Shown piece after piece: positions 15,133-28,469 of a stretch of DNA of 64,000 nt. This DNA comes from Tyto alba (lineage: Eukaryota; Chordata; Aves; Strigiformes; Tytonidae). The position numbers and the translations under genes are program-made. The notes under the pieces are model-generated. The model worked only from the letters and a program-made list of their open reading frames with translations, had not been told where the DNA came from and ran no database searches. The first letter of the stretch is position 1. Each line of letters starts with the position of its first letter. The stretch covers positions 20,933,819 through 20,997,818 of the forward strand of contig NW_024881316.1 in NCBI RefSeq assembly GCF_018691265.1. The letters run 5' to 3'.

Positions 15133-15465
15133 ATAGAATCATCAAATCATTTAGGCTGGAAATGATCTCTAAGATCATTGAGTCTAACCATAAACCTAAC
15201 ACTGCCAAGTCTACCACTAAGCCATGTACCTAAGTGCCACACCTACACATCTTTTAAATACCTCCAGGGATGGTGTCTCAACCACTTCCTTGGGCAGCCT
15301 CTTCCAGTGCTTGATAACCCTTCTGGTGAAGAAAATGTTCATAATATACAATTTTTCCATTTCCTCTTGTCCTATCACTTGATATTTGGGAAAAGAGACT
15401 GACACAGTGTAATTAACATCAACTAAATGATGACTCTGTTCCACAGCAGATGTGGGAATGACAAA
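15133..15465 (-). mobile_element. CR1 LINE 3' fragment (antisense)
   Basis: Reading + the piece starts TAGAATCATCAAATCATTTAGG, the reverse complement of a CR1 3' terminus. The minus strand keeps an open frame (15217-15444) for the last part of CR1 reverse transcriptase, with HWKRLPKEVVETPSLEVFK followed by a RCVGVAL tail. The element is 5'-truncated, the usual CR1 outcome. The RCV..AL tail matches the fragment at 23.2 kb and differs from the 47.8 kb copy, so two CR1 subfamilies are present. Confidence 0.88.
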
Positions 15466-15884
15466 ATTGGAAATTCTCTATGCTGTATAAAACATATTTT
15501 CTGATCTCCCTCACACACCCCTTCTTCCCAAGTCACAGTGAAGTTGAGATGCATAAGCTACACCTCCTTTTGACTTAAAAGCATTTATATTACAAAGATC
15601 ACCATGCAACCTATCTTCACTTTACTTAAAAGAGGTTCAGAATTTGAGGTTGAAGCTTTTTTTAGGGGTCAGTGTACTGCAGAAAATTCAGTAAGAATAT
15701 TGTCTTTATTTTCTTCTGAACCTGCTACATACATAAAAGGACTTGATTTCTGTAAAGACTACTAGTATCTTATTTCAGTGAATACTCAATTATCTTCCAC
15801 TTTCAAAAGAAAAAGAGTTTTTACCTTTATATCTAAGGTAAAAACAGAAGAAAGTATTGAAAATGCTTGGTTTTCTTTGACATT

Positions 15885-16763
15885 TGTTGTGGGTTGGCCC
15901 TGGCTAGCAGGCAAGCACTCAAACAGCTAATATGGAGGAAGCCTCAATAGGAGAGTTAAAAATAGAAGTAAAATAAAATAGGAAAATTATTGGTGGAAAT
16001 AAAGACAGAGAAATCACTCACCACTTATTGCCACAGGCAAAACAGGCTTTACTTGGGCAATTCAACCTGATTTATTGTCAATTATCATAACCTAAACAAT
16101 TACTGATTGAAATATAGGGAAACAAAGAAGGTGAACATCTAAACACTTAGGAAAATACCTTTCTGTTCCCTTCCCAAACTCACATTCCCTTCAGACACCT
16201 CTTCTACATTCAATCCAGACATCTCTTCTCCCCACCTCCCAGTGTCCACTGCCCTTGTTACTGCCACAGGTTACATGCAGTCCCTTTGGTGAGGGTGGCA
16301 CAGGAGCAGTATCAGGGCATAACAGTTTCTGCCTGCTGCTTTTTCTTTCTCACTTGTCTCTTCTGGTTCAGCATAGGTCCTCCATGGGTGGCAGTCCCTT
16401 CAGGGTATCCCTGTGCCAGCATAAGCTTGTCCATGGCCCTCAGTCCCTTCAGGGGTGTGATCAGCTCTGCCATGGAGAAACTTCTACTACCCCGACCTTG
16501 TTCCCATGTTCACTTTGTTCTTTCCCTGTCCCCCTGCTCCATTTTTCCCTCATTCTTGATGTTTTTTCATCTTTCTTAAATATGTTTTCACCAAGGAGAC
16601 ACCAGTTTGACAGATAGACTCATCTGTGTCCTGTGGTGGATCAGTTGTGGAGAAGACTGGAACAAGCTATATCCAGCATGGGGGCAGCCTTGACATCTTT
16701 ATACAGAGGTCAGCCCTGCAACCTCCCTCCTCTGCCCAGACTACAAAAACCTTGCTATTTATG
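15885..16763 (-). mobile_element. avian ERV solo LTR, antisense
   Basis: The + strand starts TGTTGTGGGTTGGCCCTGGC, the reverse complement of an LTR end. It contains TTTATTGTCAATTATC (a polyadenylation region read antisense), a C-rich block, and antisense degenerate tandem units around GGTGGCAGTCCCTTCAGGG. TTCTTAAATATGTT at 16573-16586 is the reverse complement of the 14-bp TATA-like core AACATATTTAAGAA also found in the LTRs at 31.8 and 60.3 kb. The right end is placed at the TGCCA near 16763 and is uncertain. No internal retroviral genes flank it, so it is a solo LTR. Open frames of up to 120 codons across it are not genes. Confidence 0.8.
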
Positions 16764-16869
16764 CCAATTAGAATTTACATTGATTTTTTTTGTAGGACAT
16801 TTTCAGCAGTCTAACCCAGTATCTTGTGTGAAAATCACAAATTTTATCTTGACTGGCTAGTTCTTAACC

Positions 16870-18945
16870 ATAGTTTATTTCAGCCAAGTTAGAAAGTGTG
16901 ATGTGGTGCTGGGTATCTAGCTTTAGATTAATCATATAAAACAAGCAGCTGAGTATGATTTAATTCAGGCTTATCACTATAAGACACAAGCATTTTTTTA
17001 CTGTTGACTGAGAGAGAGCTAATAAGAGATAACCATCCTTCTACAAATCAGATGCTTAATTTATTTCTAAATACAAAAATACAGAACTTAATAGACTAGA
17101 ACAGGAAAATAACATAGCTTTTGTTATAAATAGATTCATTATTGTATGCCTTTAAACTGTGCACCCTCCAGGAAAGTACTGTCAAAACTTGAGGAACCTC
17201 AGAAGCCTTCAACAGGTGGTCTTAGAATGGCATCCACGATCCACCTAAAATCTGTTATGTACCATTACCTGATAATGACTTCTTATTCTTACCTTACTCA
17301 ATAGAGGCAAATTAAGATAATAAGATTATAAAATATTTAATACATAAGCTATTCTGATGGTGCTGTAGTTGTATGTCAACAAGGACGGGAAGTCCAGTCA
17401 AACAGTCCTATGATAAAATGTATTTTTAAATAAAAAATATATATTAAAAAAGTAGAATCCCAAAGTAATGGTATGTGCTAGGTCTATACATATGAGGCTT
17501 ACCTGTCAAATAATTTATAAGATAATATGAGGATGAGAAAATGAATTTTCAAGCCTTGGTACTTAGATTCAAACTCTAAACCAAATCTGTTTCCAGCTTA
17601 TGAAAATATCTAACTAAAATTTTCATATCGTTACTCAAAGCAGATTCTCTGATTGTAGGTTTATTTTCACGTGAATAATATATATTTAAATTGTCCTGAA
17701 TGTTTATCAAACAGCATGTTTTCCTTCAAATTGTGCAGTCTTTCTTATCAGGCTTATAAGGAATATAAAATTAGTATAGAAAAGTATTAACAAATTAGAT
17801 AATCAATATTACTATTAATAAAATGGCACTAGTTCCTATTCCATTCCAGTTCAGGTAGGTAAAAGCTGTGAAAAAGAAAAATATGCTTATGTTTCTCATA
17901 CTTTTTTCCCAATATTTATTGAATTATATATTTTTTCATGACAGTATTATTTATGAAAAACACGTATAAAAACTTTTAGATCCTGTCAGTTTATTTACTT
18001 GTTTCATAGCAAAGTTTATTCTTGCTCAGCCACGTGTAAAGAGTTCCCATCTTCAGTTCTAAGATTTCCACCCTTGACTGCCTGTTTGTCAGTTTCTCAA
18101 ACAATTGCCCCGTGCCTTCACTCACACAGCTCCTTATGCATTGCATCTGATCCCACAGCTTGTATGCAAGGCCACTACTCTGATATTTCAGACCCTCTAA
18201 GGATACTTTTTCTTCATTCTTTAAGCTTGTAGGCATTCAATATAGCAAGTTTGTATTTCTTTTTAATCCCATTCTATTTATTTATTTATTTATTTGTAAT
18301 TTTTCCCTTAATTTCTCCTTCTCTGTCTTTAGAATGTAAATGCCTTCATGACAGGGACCATCTTAAAAGTGTAAAGATATCTTGTACGCTGAGTGTGCAA
18401 CTATAAGAAATGTTATTGATATGTAATAGAATACATGTATCAATAGAATATGCAACATTTAGAGGATGCTGCAGCTTCATCTTTTGGAGCAAACTATGAT
18501 TACATTAGGTAACCTGGTATCTTATAAAAGTGACAAATTTGGAAACAGGGAGAAAACAGATGTGTTTTCTGGGCAAGATATTACTTAACTGAAAGACATA
18601 CAATGTTAGCCTGGCACTCCAGCTCAGCATAATAGGAAAAGAAAGGAATATTTGACCAGAAAAGAAGGAAATCAATAACTCTGGATTCTAGATAATATGG
18701 AAAAAAAAAAAAAAAAAAAAAAAAAAAATAGGTACTACATCTCTCAGGCTCATTTAAACTTCTTTGTATGTTAAACAAGCCTTGGATAAGATTATTAGTT
18801 GGCATGCTGCTTGGACTAACTGAGCCATTTTCCTTTCTATATATGAACTTAAAGAACTCTTTGGCAGACAATCTCTTCAACATCTGCACGCAGCTGCTTT
18901 GCTCCTTATCTCAGTGTTACTTTACCCAGTAAACTCTTGTACATA
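16870..18945. other. AT-rich non-coding stretch
   Basis: No gene is recognised. A TTTA-type microsatellite occurs at 18275-18295 and an A28-like homopolymer at about 18701-18728. Confidence 0.5.
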
Positions 18946-18949
18946 CTCA

Positions 18950-19062
18950 AAACCTGACCGGACACAGCCCTGGGCAGCCAGCTCTAAGTGATCATGCTTG
19001 AGCAGGAGTTTTGAAGAAGACGACCTCCAGAGGCTGATTCCAACCATTCTGTGATTCTGTGA
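18950..19062 (+). mobile_element. CR1 LINE 3' tail fragment
   Basis: Blocks CTGACCGGACAC, GGGCAGCCAGCTCTAAGTGA, TGCTTGAGCAGGAG, GACCTCCAGAGG and ATTCTGTGATTCTGTGA appear in order. They match the CR1 3' UTR and its 3' ATTCTGTG repeat. Only about 110 bp remain, with no coding part. Confidence 0.85.
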
Positions 19063-19064
19063 AA

Positions 19065-22000
19065 GCCAAATATAGAATTCTAAATTCAAATGACACATCT
19101 ATATGTAGAACTTGGTGTTCTATTACCAAAAACCTACAACTGTAGGTTGACATTAGTATCACATTGTTGGCTGTGATACTTCAACTTTGACCTTTTATTC
19201 CCTATCTCTGGTATCATTTTTATAGCTGACCTTTCCCACAGGAGCCAAGCCCAAGTGTGACAGATCTTCATTTACAGTGAGGTAATTTATCTGTTCTAAC
19301 ATTCCAATCTTCCAGATGACCTAAAAGCCAATAAAAATTCAGCTATCATTCCATGAAAGAGGATTATCTAAATATTATTACAAATTGTGTCATAATTAGA
19401 AATCTAATTTTACTTCAGAATTTTTCTGTCTGTATTTCTACATGACACAGTGCACTAGAGTATGCAAAGAATGATTTATAAAAATAAGCAACTTCTAAAC
19501 TAGGAGTATTGAAATGTCACATTTTATAGATTTTAAAAATTTATCTGTTTGCATTATTTATATAATGCAGAAATAGAGCTTTATTTCACACAAAGTAACT
19601 TGTGAAATTAGTACTTTTTCTAGAGAACATAATAAAATCGTTGTTCAGATGTGCAGATTTTAACAGCCAGTGATGCTTAATTCTGATAAAGGACCCTAAG
19701 AAGTGAAAACAATTTGTGGCAATTGAATTTCACAGGTGGAAATGTAGAGTAATAGTATTGCAAAATGCAAGAGCATGAATTAAATCATACATCAAATAAA
19801 AGAAATTGCAAGTGTCTCAAATGGATATTGAAATTTCCACGTACAGCTCATGTATTGCAATGTGTTATTGAAGTCAACAGATGAAATATTTTAAACAGAC
19901 ACTGCTTGTTGAATAAGAATGCTTATGCACAAAACAAGTTGAAAAAAGTACTATAAAACTTGCAAGACCCAAAAGTGAGAATAAAACATAATTAGATTGT
20001 AAATCTCAATTATTTGAGGTGAATTCCCTGATAAGTTAGTCAATATATCTGAAATTAATTAATTTTTCATGTAATATTTATGGGGAAAAAAAAAAAAAAA
20101 ACAACACAACAGAACATAACAAAAAATGCCATGAACAGCTAAATAGAATTTTCTAAAATTAAATGGCTGCATTTCTATAAATATATGTATATTCCTTCAG
20201 AAAATAAATTGCTATATTTTGTAGCTTCTAGAACGTTGATACAACTTTCTGAAAAGCTTCAGAAGCCATTTTACCAACAGTAAATTTGTTTACTTTTCAG
20301 ATATTACTTAGATAATTGTTAATACAATATTCCAAATTTACTATATGCTAAACATTGTATTTAAGTCTTCTTAATGTTGAAGACCTTTTTATGTTACAAA
20401 TAGCACTGTGACTGATGTTATTTGTAACACATGCTAAAAAATCTAGAATCTAGATAAAATTTTCCAATGTCTTAATTTCAAATGTTGTGTAACATTTTTA
20501 ATAACAAAATAGGAAAAATAAAATTTGGAAACTGAGAAACACTTTTCTCAGTTCTTAAATTATCAAGTTCTTGCGTTTCAGTTCAGATTAAACATTTACT
20601 TTTAATCACTCTTACCAAGTGGTAGACAATATATTCTCTGGTTTGCGTTTAGAACTTCCTATGTAGTTCTCAGCTTGACCAACAAATTCTATAGGTTTCT
20701 CTCTAAGATATGTCTGTTTCCCTCTACCTGTGATAGATAGTATCAATTTTATTTGTTTGCTTGTATTTTGATGTGTTTTACATAATAGGTTAGAATAAGC
20801 ATATCTGGGCAGCAGAGAAGAAAGTTATATATATATGTTCCCTGTCCCAACTGATGCAGATGGATACCTCTATGGAAAGAGTGAAAGATCATGCTTTGTC
20901 TGATTGAAGCTCAATAGGAGTTTTTAAAGAAGCTCTTGCAATGCAGATGGTAAGAACATAACTAAGCAAGGATGTCAAACATGAACAGAGCCAGGGGTAT
21001 CTTGGAAAGAACATGGATGAGGCTTCAGAGACTACAAGAAATACAGACAAGGTTTTTTACTTTCCTAGCAAGAGCAAAGTAGTTTTTTTTTAATCCAAAG
21101 ACCTTTGAAATTGCTGAACCACAGAAAAGGGTATACCATTCAATTACACAATGGGTATTAGTAATGACCATTTTAAAAAAATCCTTCTCTTCTTCTATGA
21201 TCAACCTATCTTATAAGTATCTTGTTCTAATAATCCTAGAAAAGCAAACCCATCTGGCTCCTGAAAAAAAATGAAAAAGGTATATCTATTTCAAAGCTGT
21301 AGGTGATTCAGGGTCAGCAGCCATCAATCAATTTCTAAGTTTAGATGTTTTGGAGAGATCACACTATTTTTTCTATCTTTGTCAGATGTTCTAAGATTTT
21401 GGGGTTTTTTTGCTAAGGTTCTCAGGTTTTTTGTCTTCTTCTGGTTTGGTTTGATTTTTTTGGTTGTTTGTTTTGTTGTTTGGTTTTGTTGTGGTGTTGT
21501 TTTTTGGTTTTTTGTTTTGGTTTGGTTTGGTTTGGTTTTTTTGTGTGTGTGTGTGTGGTTTTTTTTGTTGTTGTTTTGTTTTGGTTTGGTTTTTTTTTTT
21601 TTTTTTCCCTGAGTTCTGCTGACTTTTACCAAAGCCTACTGGGAAAAATTAAGTGCTCTCAGTAGGAAGCATTGAACCGGTTTCTGCTTTGCTCTGACAA
21701 TTCCAGTCTGCATTTTTCCCTCAGAGCTGAAAGCTACTATGGCACATGTGCCTCTTTCATGAATGATCAGGAGAACAGCAAGGAATCTCTCACAGCTTTG
21801 TGATAAATTAATTTTCAGAGATTGTGATGAGAGTCTGAGTAAAATATATGCATTTTACATATCCAAAATCTACCATTGGAACAATGTTGTTTCAAGAAAA
21901 AAAAAAAAAAAAAAGACAAAGTTCAGATTCCAATGTAAATCAATTTTGATGCATCAGTAATCTTTTTCCTTTGAGCCAGGAAGCATTGCTGCTTTGACTA

Positions 22001-23225
22001 GTAAGACAAGTATAGTTGAATAAAATCACCACTTGAATAAAAACAGTATGAGGTCCAAACCAGATCTTTTCAGGCAATGAAATTCAAACACAGTCTCACC
22101 AGAATCTCATAAAAGTTTCTGTCCTATAATGTGTTTTTGCAATTGAAACAGGTGAGATGATACCTTCCTCACAAATAGAGAGTTTGAATACTGCTCCAGA
22201 AAGACTAAGATGTTTATGTCAGCAAAAGATAACTCATCATGATCATTATTTGTGATGAGAATCTGGAGAATAGTGTTGATACACTTCTTTTTTTTTTTCT
22301 ATCCACAGATTTTTTTTCCAACCATCAGCTAAAATCTGCTTTTGAAGATTATTTGTAGAGTCTTGATTACTCCCTGAGTGTCCATTTCAGCTGAGATTTT
22401 AGGAGAAATGCAAGTTCCTTTCTAACATTATACTTGTTAGATCTTTATATCATTTTGACATCAAGACTGAAATTCTCTTATGCAATCCAAATGACACCTC
22501 CTTCAAAATTTAGATTAAAATCCTATTTGTCACATTTTGACTAATGGAAGGGTTGTCCTTGAAAACTAGCTCATTTTTCTGTGCTGGATGTGAAAAAGAT
22601 TTTACCTGTGCACCTGCTACAGTTTAACTCAGATAGAACTCAGTTTATTGACAGTGACTTGTAAAGGCTTGGCTGATATTCAGTGTTATTAGTGACTTCT
22701 AAAGACCTAGGAGGACTTAATCATCTGTCTATTTGTTCACATTTTTAAAAATAAATATGGTGAGAATTATGAGCTTTCTAATTTTTCATTCTTATCCCTG
22801 AACTATAGATACCCCATATTTTTTATTCTGTGAATTCATAGAAGAATTATGATGGAAGCAACTAAAACCACAGAAAATGGTACATAACTGCCATAGATGG
22901 AATTAGTTAGCAATTTTTTTATTCTTTCAAGAAGTTAGAGTGTATTTGGAGGAGCAGTGGGAAGGTTGTTTAATTCTTGTTGTCCTTGTAAAGTAGTAAT
23001 TTGCAAAATCCTAGCAAAGATAAGCCAGTTATTCAATTTCTCTTGTTGCCTAAATATACCATTGTACACTTGGTATCAAAGTTATTAAATCTTAACATAA
23101 GTAGAATTACTTTATTAATTCTATCATTAAACAGAAGCTTCTGTCACCTCTATTATGAATTTGCAAAAAAAGACCTATTAGGAATATACATTATAAACAT
23201 TGTTACTTATAGTGAGTATGCATTC
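19065..23225. other. AT-rich non-coding stretch
   Basis: I see no exon, RNA gene or known transposon. Local features are an 8-bp hairpin AACCTACA-AC-TGTAGGTT near 19128-19145, an A-run at 20083-20100, the T/G tract at 21.4 kb, and an A-run at 21897-21914. Confidence 0.5.
21402..21607. repeat. T/G-only low-complexity tract
   Basis: About 200 bp is almost purely T and G on the + strand. It mixes TTTTGG and TTTGGTTTGG units, a (GT)n run at about 21542-21557, and a T run ending at 21606. The long open frames on both strands reflect this composition. Confidence 0.9.
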
Positions 23226-23234
23226 CCTGTGTGT

Positions 23235-23395
23235 ATGCACTTCCCTCCCAGGGAAGTGGTTGAGTCACTGGAGGTACTTAAAAGATGTGTAGACAGGGTT
23301 CTTAGGGACATGGTTTAGCGGTGGACTTGGCAGTGTCAGGTTTATGGTTGGACTTGATTAAAGATCATTTCTAACCTAAATTATTTTATGATTAT
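23235..23395 (+). mobile_element. CR1 LINE 3' fragment
   Basis: The translation holds REVVESLEVLKRCVDRVLRDMV-stop, cognate to the CR1 reverse transcriptase C-terminus. It is followed by a short 3' UTR with GGTTTATGGTTGGACTTGATTAAAGATCA and a decayed ATTATTTTATGATTAT end. It is 5'-truncated and shares the RCV tail with the fragment at 15.1-15.5 kb. Confidence 0.85.
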
Positions 23396-23399
23396 ATTT

Positions 23400-24333
23400 A
23401 CACTTTGTGTTAAGAATGAGATTCCAAATATTTATCTGTGATTTCATATTTCATGTGTTAGTGCATGTTTGGCAGCTATGGAATATTTACAAGAAAAATG
23501 TAGCTGCTGAATATGAATTCATAATGACTAGGATTAAATAAAACACAACACTACTGAACTGATAATTATCATTCAGACTCTTTAATATTGTGACAGTTTA
23601 ATTTATTGTCATTATTCACAGGTCCAATTATTTTGCTTTTATATATAATATTTTTGAAAATACTAGTAAAACAACAGTCATACATTCTGAACATATATTC
23701 CGGGTCATATATTCTGGGCAATTATTTTTTTCAGGTAGACATAGACATTGTCTTTTCTCTTGTGCTTCTCAGCTCCCTGAAATAGTATAATCATATCCTA
23801 CATTAAAGGCCTGAAGACATTTTTGCTGTAATTGAATATTTCTAGAGCCTGTTGTCTAGTCTTAAGGCTTAATGGGATTGTCTGACTGATCCAAACTATC
23901 ACTTTTTCTTAGCCTCCAGAACATGTGTCTGCACTCTGACTGCCTATTGGGCATGATCATTGGCCTGACATTTTACAAATCATGCTTGAGAACTGACTGT
24001 TAAAGTACGAGTTGGTAATAGTCACAATCATTCCAAGAACTAACCTAACAGTTTAACACTATAGATGAATGTATTTTTCCCATTTCCGGAATGAATAAAA
24101 TAAACTGATACTTGATTGTTACTATAGACATAGCTACCATACCTTACATTTTTTAATTCCTAACATATTATTTTATTTTAATACTGATGTAGGTCCTAAA
24201 TAATACTGTTTGGTTCTTACGTACTGCTAATAACTCTAGTCTTTTCTTAACCATTTAGTACAATAAGGATCTGTTTTATCACAGAAAAAATGCATTCTAA
24301 CATTAAAAAATAAAATAACAACCCAAAACCCCC

Positions 24334-24366
<33 letters not shown>

Positions 24367-27300
24367 AATTAAACCAACCAACGAACAAACAAACAAACAA
24401 AAAATACAAACAACAACAACAACAAAAAACAAAATAGAAACAGAATACCAAAGTGAAGCCATAGTGCTATGATGTTTTCTGAATACTTTGATATGCATTC
24501 AGAAGAGAATTAAGTCTTCCTTTAACATCTGGCTTGCTCCTATGCTGATTCATTTTTCAGTTAAGTAGGACATCTTGTTCTTTCCTTCTGTCCTGAACTA
24601 CAGATACAATAGACTGCAAGATTCAAGCAATCCTTGACTAATTTGGTTCCTTAATAATGAAATAATCAGGGTAATACTTTCTCTAACACAGTGTTGAGGT
24701 AAATTCACTGGACCTAAATTAGCTGGAGTTGGCAAAAATGAATTTTCTTTTCAAGATTTATGCCAGTTTTCAGGCAGATTGGACTTAATTCATTCACTCT
24801 AATTAGGGAACAATTCTATTGAATGCAGCAGAGTTTAACTGTTTGAATAGTTTGGGAAATTAGTTCTATTTTAGTTCACATTCAGTTCACAGATATATCT
24901 ATATTTTCAAACAGTGTGGAGCAATAAGAGATTTTTAAAGCAGAGCAGTGAAGCTACCTGATACTGCTACCTGGTATCAGTTCTATTCTTCTTTCAGGGT
25001 TTTACTGCAGATTAACCCTACACATATGAATCAACCACCCATTTGTGTCTGGAATGCAGCAGGTACATTGTTTAAGTGTTTATTTCAGGTCTGTTTCATC
25101 TGAAGGTTCACTTGTTCTGAGATTGTTGCATTATGTCAACTAAAGTATGCTAAGAGGGGATGATTTGGAGTTGGCTTCAGAAGTATGTTTCTGATCTTAA
25201 TGTAAAGGTTACTGTAAAAACACTTATAAAATACCTTTTATAGGAATTGAAAAAACCTCAAAGAAATGGAAAGAAGGCAATAATCAATTTAAAATTGATT
25301 TGTGGATGTGGGTGTCAAGTGCAGTAAAGATCAATTTGCTCTGCACCAGAGACTTATGTCCTTAATATCGTTCCAGATGTTGAACACTTAAGATGTAAAA
25401 GACATAGAAGAATGAGATTCTTAAGAATACACCTACATGGTAGTTAATGTACAGTTGATCTTAATTTGAGTTTTTTTAGTGACTATTTTCTAAATTTAGA
25501 AATATGTCATTTTCTTTATAATAAGAAGGAATAAAAATGTTGAAAAATCCTAGAAAAGATTAAAAGACAAAATTGTGAAATCTCTGTAATTATTTTTTTA
25601 TTTGTAAGAAACTCTGTGCTACTTGAAATTTATCTTTTCTAAGTCTAGCAATTTGAATAATTACTAATTTGTGTTGGAAACATATTAATGTAAGTTTTAG
25701 TCTTTTAAAGAGAAGTTACAATCAATTATCCAACAGCATCTAGATTTTTCAGTCAGATTTTAAATACAGTTGAAGAATTAAAAACATATTGAAAATATTT
25801 ATAACAGTACATTTGTTTAATTTTGCAAATGAGTTCTTTGAAATATATAAACCAAAAAGCTACAATACACCAAGAGTCAGTTTTAGTTTAAAAGCAGGCA
25901 TAAGTGGACACATTTAAATATTTCTATGAAATGCTGACATTCAGAGTCTAACTGTGCTCATGATACAGCGGTCATTACTACACAATCTGTTAAGTTTTGT
26001 TGGTTTTTTTTTTTGTTTGTTTTTTTTTTTTTTTTTTTTTCTGGATGGTTTTATCTATCATTCACAGAGGTTTTAATTAAAATCCAATTAAACTAGTGTA
26101 AATATTCCAATCATCTAAGTGTTAGATACTTCACATGTTTTGCGATATGTTATATTATAAAATAGGCTGATACCACCATAGGTATTTAATTACATTAGCA
26201 GTACTTTTACCTCAAACTGTTTCATTGTTCAACCTTTTATAGAAAAAAGATACTGTTTCCCTAAGAAAATTCAAGTAACTTTTCTGAAAATAAGATTAGC
26301 ATATAATATTCAATTATTTTGGGTAAGCAAATTCTCCAAATGAAGGAAAAGGAATGAAGAACTATTGGCTGACCTTTTAATCTCTCTTATGAGGATTTAT
26401 AGATGAAATTGTAATATTTTTATTTTTCTTATATGTAGAAAGAGTAATGAAGAAAAAACCTCTCTGAAGTCCATGTGCCTGAGATTTTAAAGCAGTAACA
26501 TCTCATTCATGAATCAATATCCTATTAATGAATTAACATTAAGTACAGCAAACAATGTTTTAGAACAGTTGAGTATTCAAAATGAAAGGAGTAAAAAGGA
26601 ACACAGAAGGCAAATCTAGTGTGCCTTCCAAGTATTGTTTATTAAAACAAATTGTTTCTGTATTGAACAACAAAATTAACAAAACAAGATATACTGTCTG
26701 GACAGCAGTGGAAATATATTACCACAAGAAATGCAGAGAAGCAGAAAGCTCAAGGCAAATAGAGCAGTAAACACAGTGGTTAGTGGCAGAACACAAATAT
26801 TGGTGGCTTTCATTCCCAATCTACATATTACTTCTGTATACAACAAGTAGATAAAGCTAAGCTTTTCCTTTATTTTTAGGATCCTCTTAAAATTGTATGC
26901 TGCCCATCATACTTTTCATGCATTCTTCTTGAAAATCCTATTTCCAGTTTTAAAAGTTTGCATGTGCTTTATTGACATGACTAAATATTTGCAAAGTTTA
27001 AATACCAAAAGCAAAGGTAGCATGATGATGGGCAAGGGAAAAGCGTATCCTGTTTTAACTCCATCAGTTTTCATTTCATTCTTCATACACCACTAATCAG
27101 GGAAGCTGTTTGAAGGAATGTAACTGAAGTAAACACTCCATACCTGTTTCAATGAATGTCAAAGCTCTTTATCATCATCACTGATGGTCACTTTCAGGAC
27201 CTTGTTCTGTGATTGTGCTATTAAAGGGCTTGAAGTCTCTTGTCCATTGTTGTGGACATTGTGTTGTCAAATATGGCAGTATTAAAGGATAAAACACATT

Positions 27301-28465
27301 TTAAAAACACTGCTACCTTCTCTCTTTTAATACAGCTATAGTGCAATTAACTAAATATGACTTCTCTAAATTAGTATATAGATTAAGGAATATTAGAAAG
27401 GAATTTTATTACAAGAACACAGTTTGTTCCTTAGAAATTTCCATTGTTAATATTTCTAGCATTTTTTTTTTTTTCCCCCAGGCACCATAAACATCATCAG
27501 TGACTGCAGCAAACGTGAAATTCAGCAGAGTGAAGTCAGTGGGACTAGAGGAAATATCATTCTCAGCAGCTTGTGAAATTGCCTCCATATTTGGCTGAGA
27601 TATAAAGTTCTGAATATGTCATTTTCCTCTCCAGTTTGTATTGTGACCACAGTTTTTACTAAATGTAAATATGACCCACTGTGCCACTGCATTAGTAGTA
27701 TAACAGTGTGTAGATCCTGGGACAATACAAGTTCTTCAGAGAATGGGGGAAAAGAGGCTGTATTGAGCATATTGAAAGGGACAAGCATACTGACATATGC
27801 TCCACCAACTAGAGAATTAGATTTGCTTTCTACAGGCAAGCTCCTCCAAAATTTTTAAGCTAAGAAATAAAACCATGTTTTATTCAAACAGCATGTCTGA
27901 TTATAAGCTTTTTCACAGAGAAAATCAAAAAAGACAGAACATACACATTAAGAGTTTATTAACAGCTCATCTATTACACTGAGGAAATTACAAATTCTAG
28001 TCATTGCAAAGACTTTCTGGTCTGCCTCAAACTCTATTTTAGTCCTTAGAAAGTGTTGTCCTTGGAGGTCTGTGATTAGTTGTTAGGAGTTGCAAGCACC
28101 CAGGTCCTACTGTGCCTGCTTCAACAGTATCTTGAATCTTCTCCCCCAGACAAAAAGCTTTCTTTCATTCTTATATCCTTCTATCACCAATGAGAAGATA
28201 AACTAGATCCACAGGAATCCACTTTTCAACTCTCCCAAAAGAAGTGGTAACACTGAACAGAAAATAACTTGGGTTTCACTGGTCATTAAGAAAGAGCATA
28301 GTACACCATTTAACTGGGAGTGGTCTACTGGGACTAATGTGTTTTGTCTCTTCTATAAATGGTTCTTAAATTTAAATTGTATAAAATACATTACTTTCTT
28401 ATTATCCCTCAGCAAGTGTACTTTAACAGACAAAGACACAATCCCCAATTTTTTCTAGTGATTTT
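23400..28465. other. AT-rich non-coding stretch
   Basis: No gene or transposon is recognised. A/T homopolymers lie at 24337-24364 (A) and 26018-26040 (T). An A/C-rich CAAA and CAA microsatellite lies at 24372-24437. Confidence 0.5.
24330..24440. repeat. A-rich microsatellite, (A)n then (CAAA)n/(CAA)n
   Basis: A run of about 28 A is followed by CAAACAAACAAACAAA-type and CAACAACAACAACAA-type units. There is no sign of a retrogene body next to the A-run. Confidence 0.85.
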
Positions 28466-28469
28466 GTGA

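Noticed and set aside
16255..16617. 97-120 codon + strand frames
   Set aside because: They lie antisense inside the LTR at 15.9-16.8 kb; no domain is visible.
15885..16801. GACATT at both 15879-15884 and 16796-16801 as a 6-bp target duplication
   Set aside because: The right copy would place the LTR end at TTTGTAG instead of a ...CA end, so it is probably chance.
18701..18728. Poly-A run as a retrogene tail
   Set aside because: No coding or processed-gene body precedes it; the same holds for the A-runs at 24337, 52242 and 60138.
21324..21665. Three overlapping open frames of 65-102 codons
   Set aside because: They read through the T/G-only tract, where stop codons are rare.
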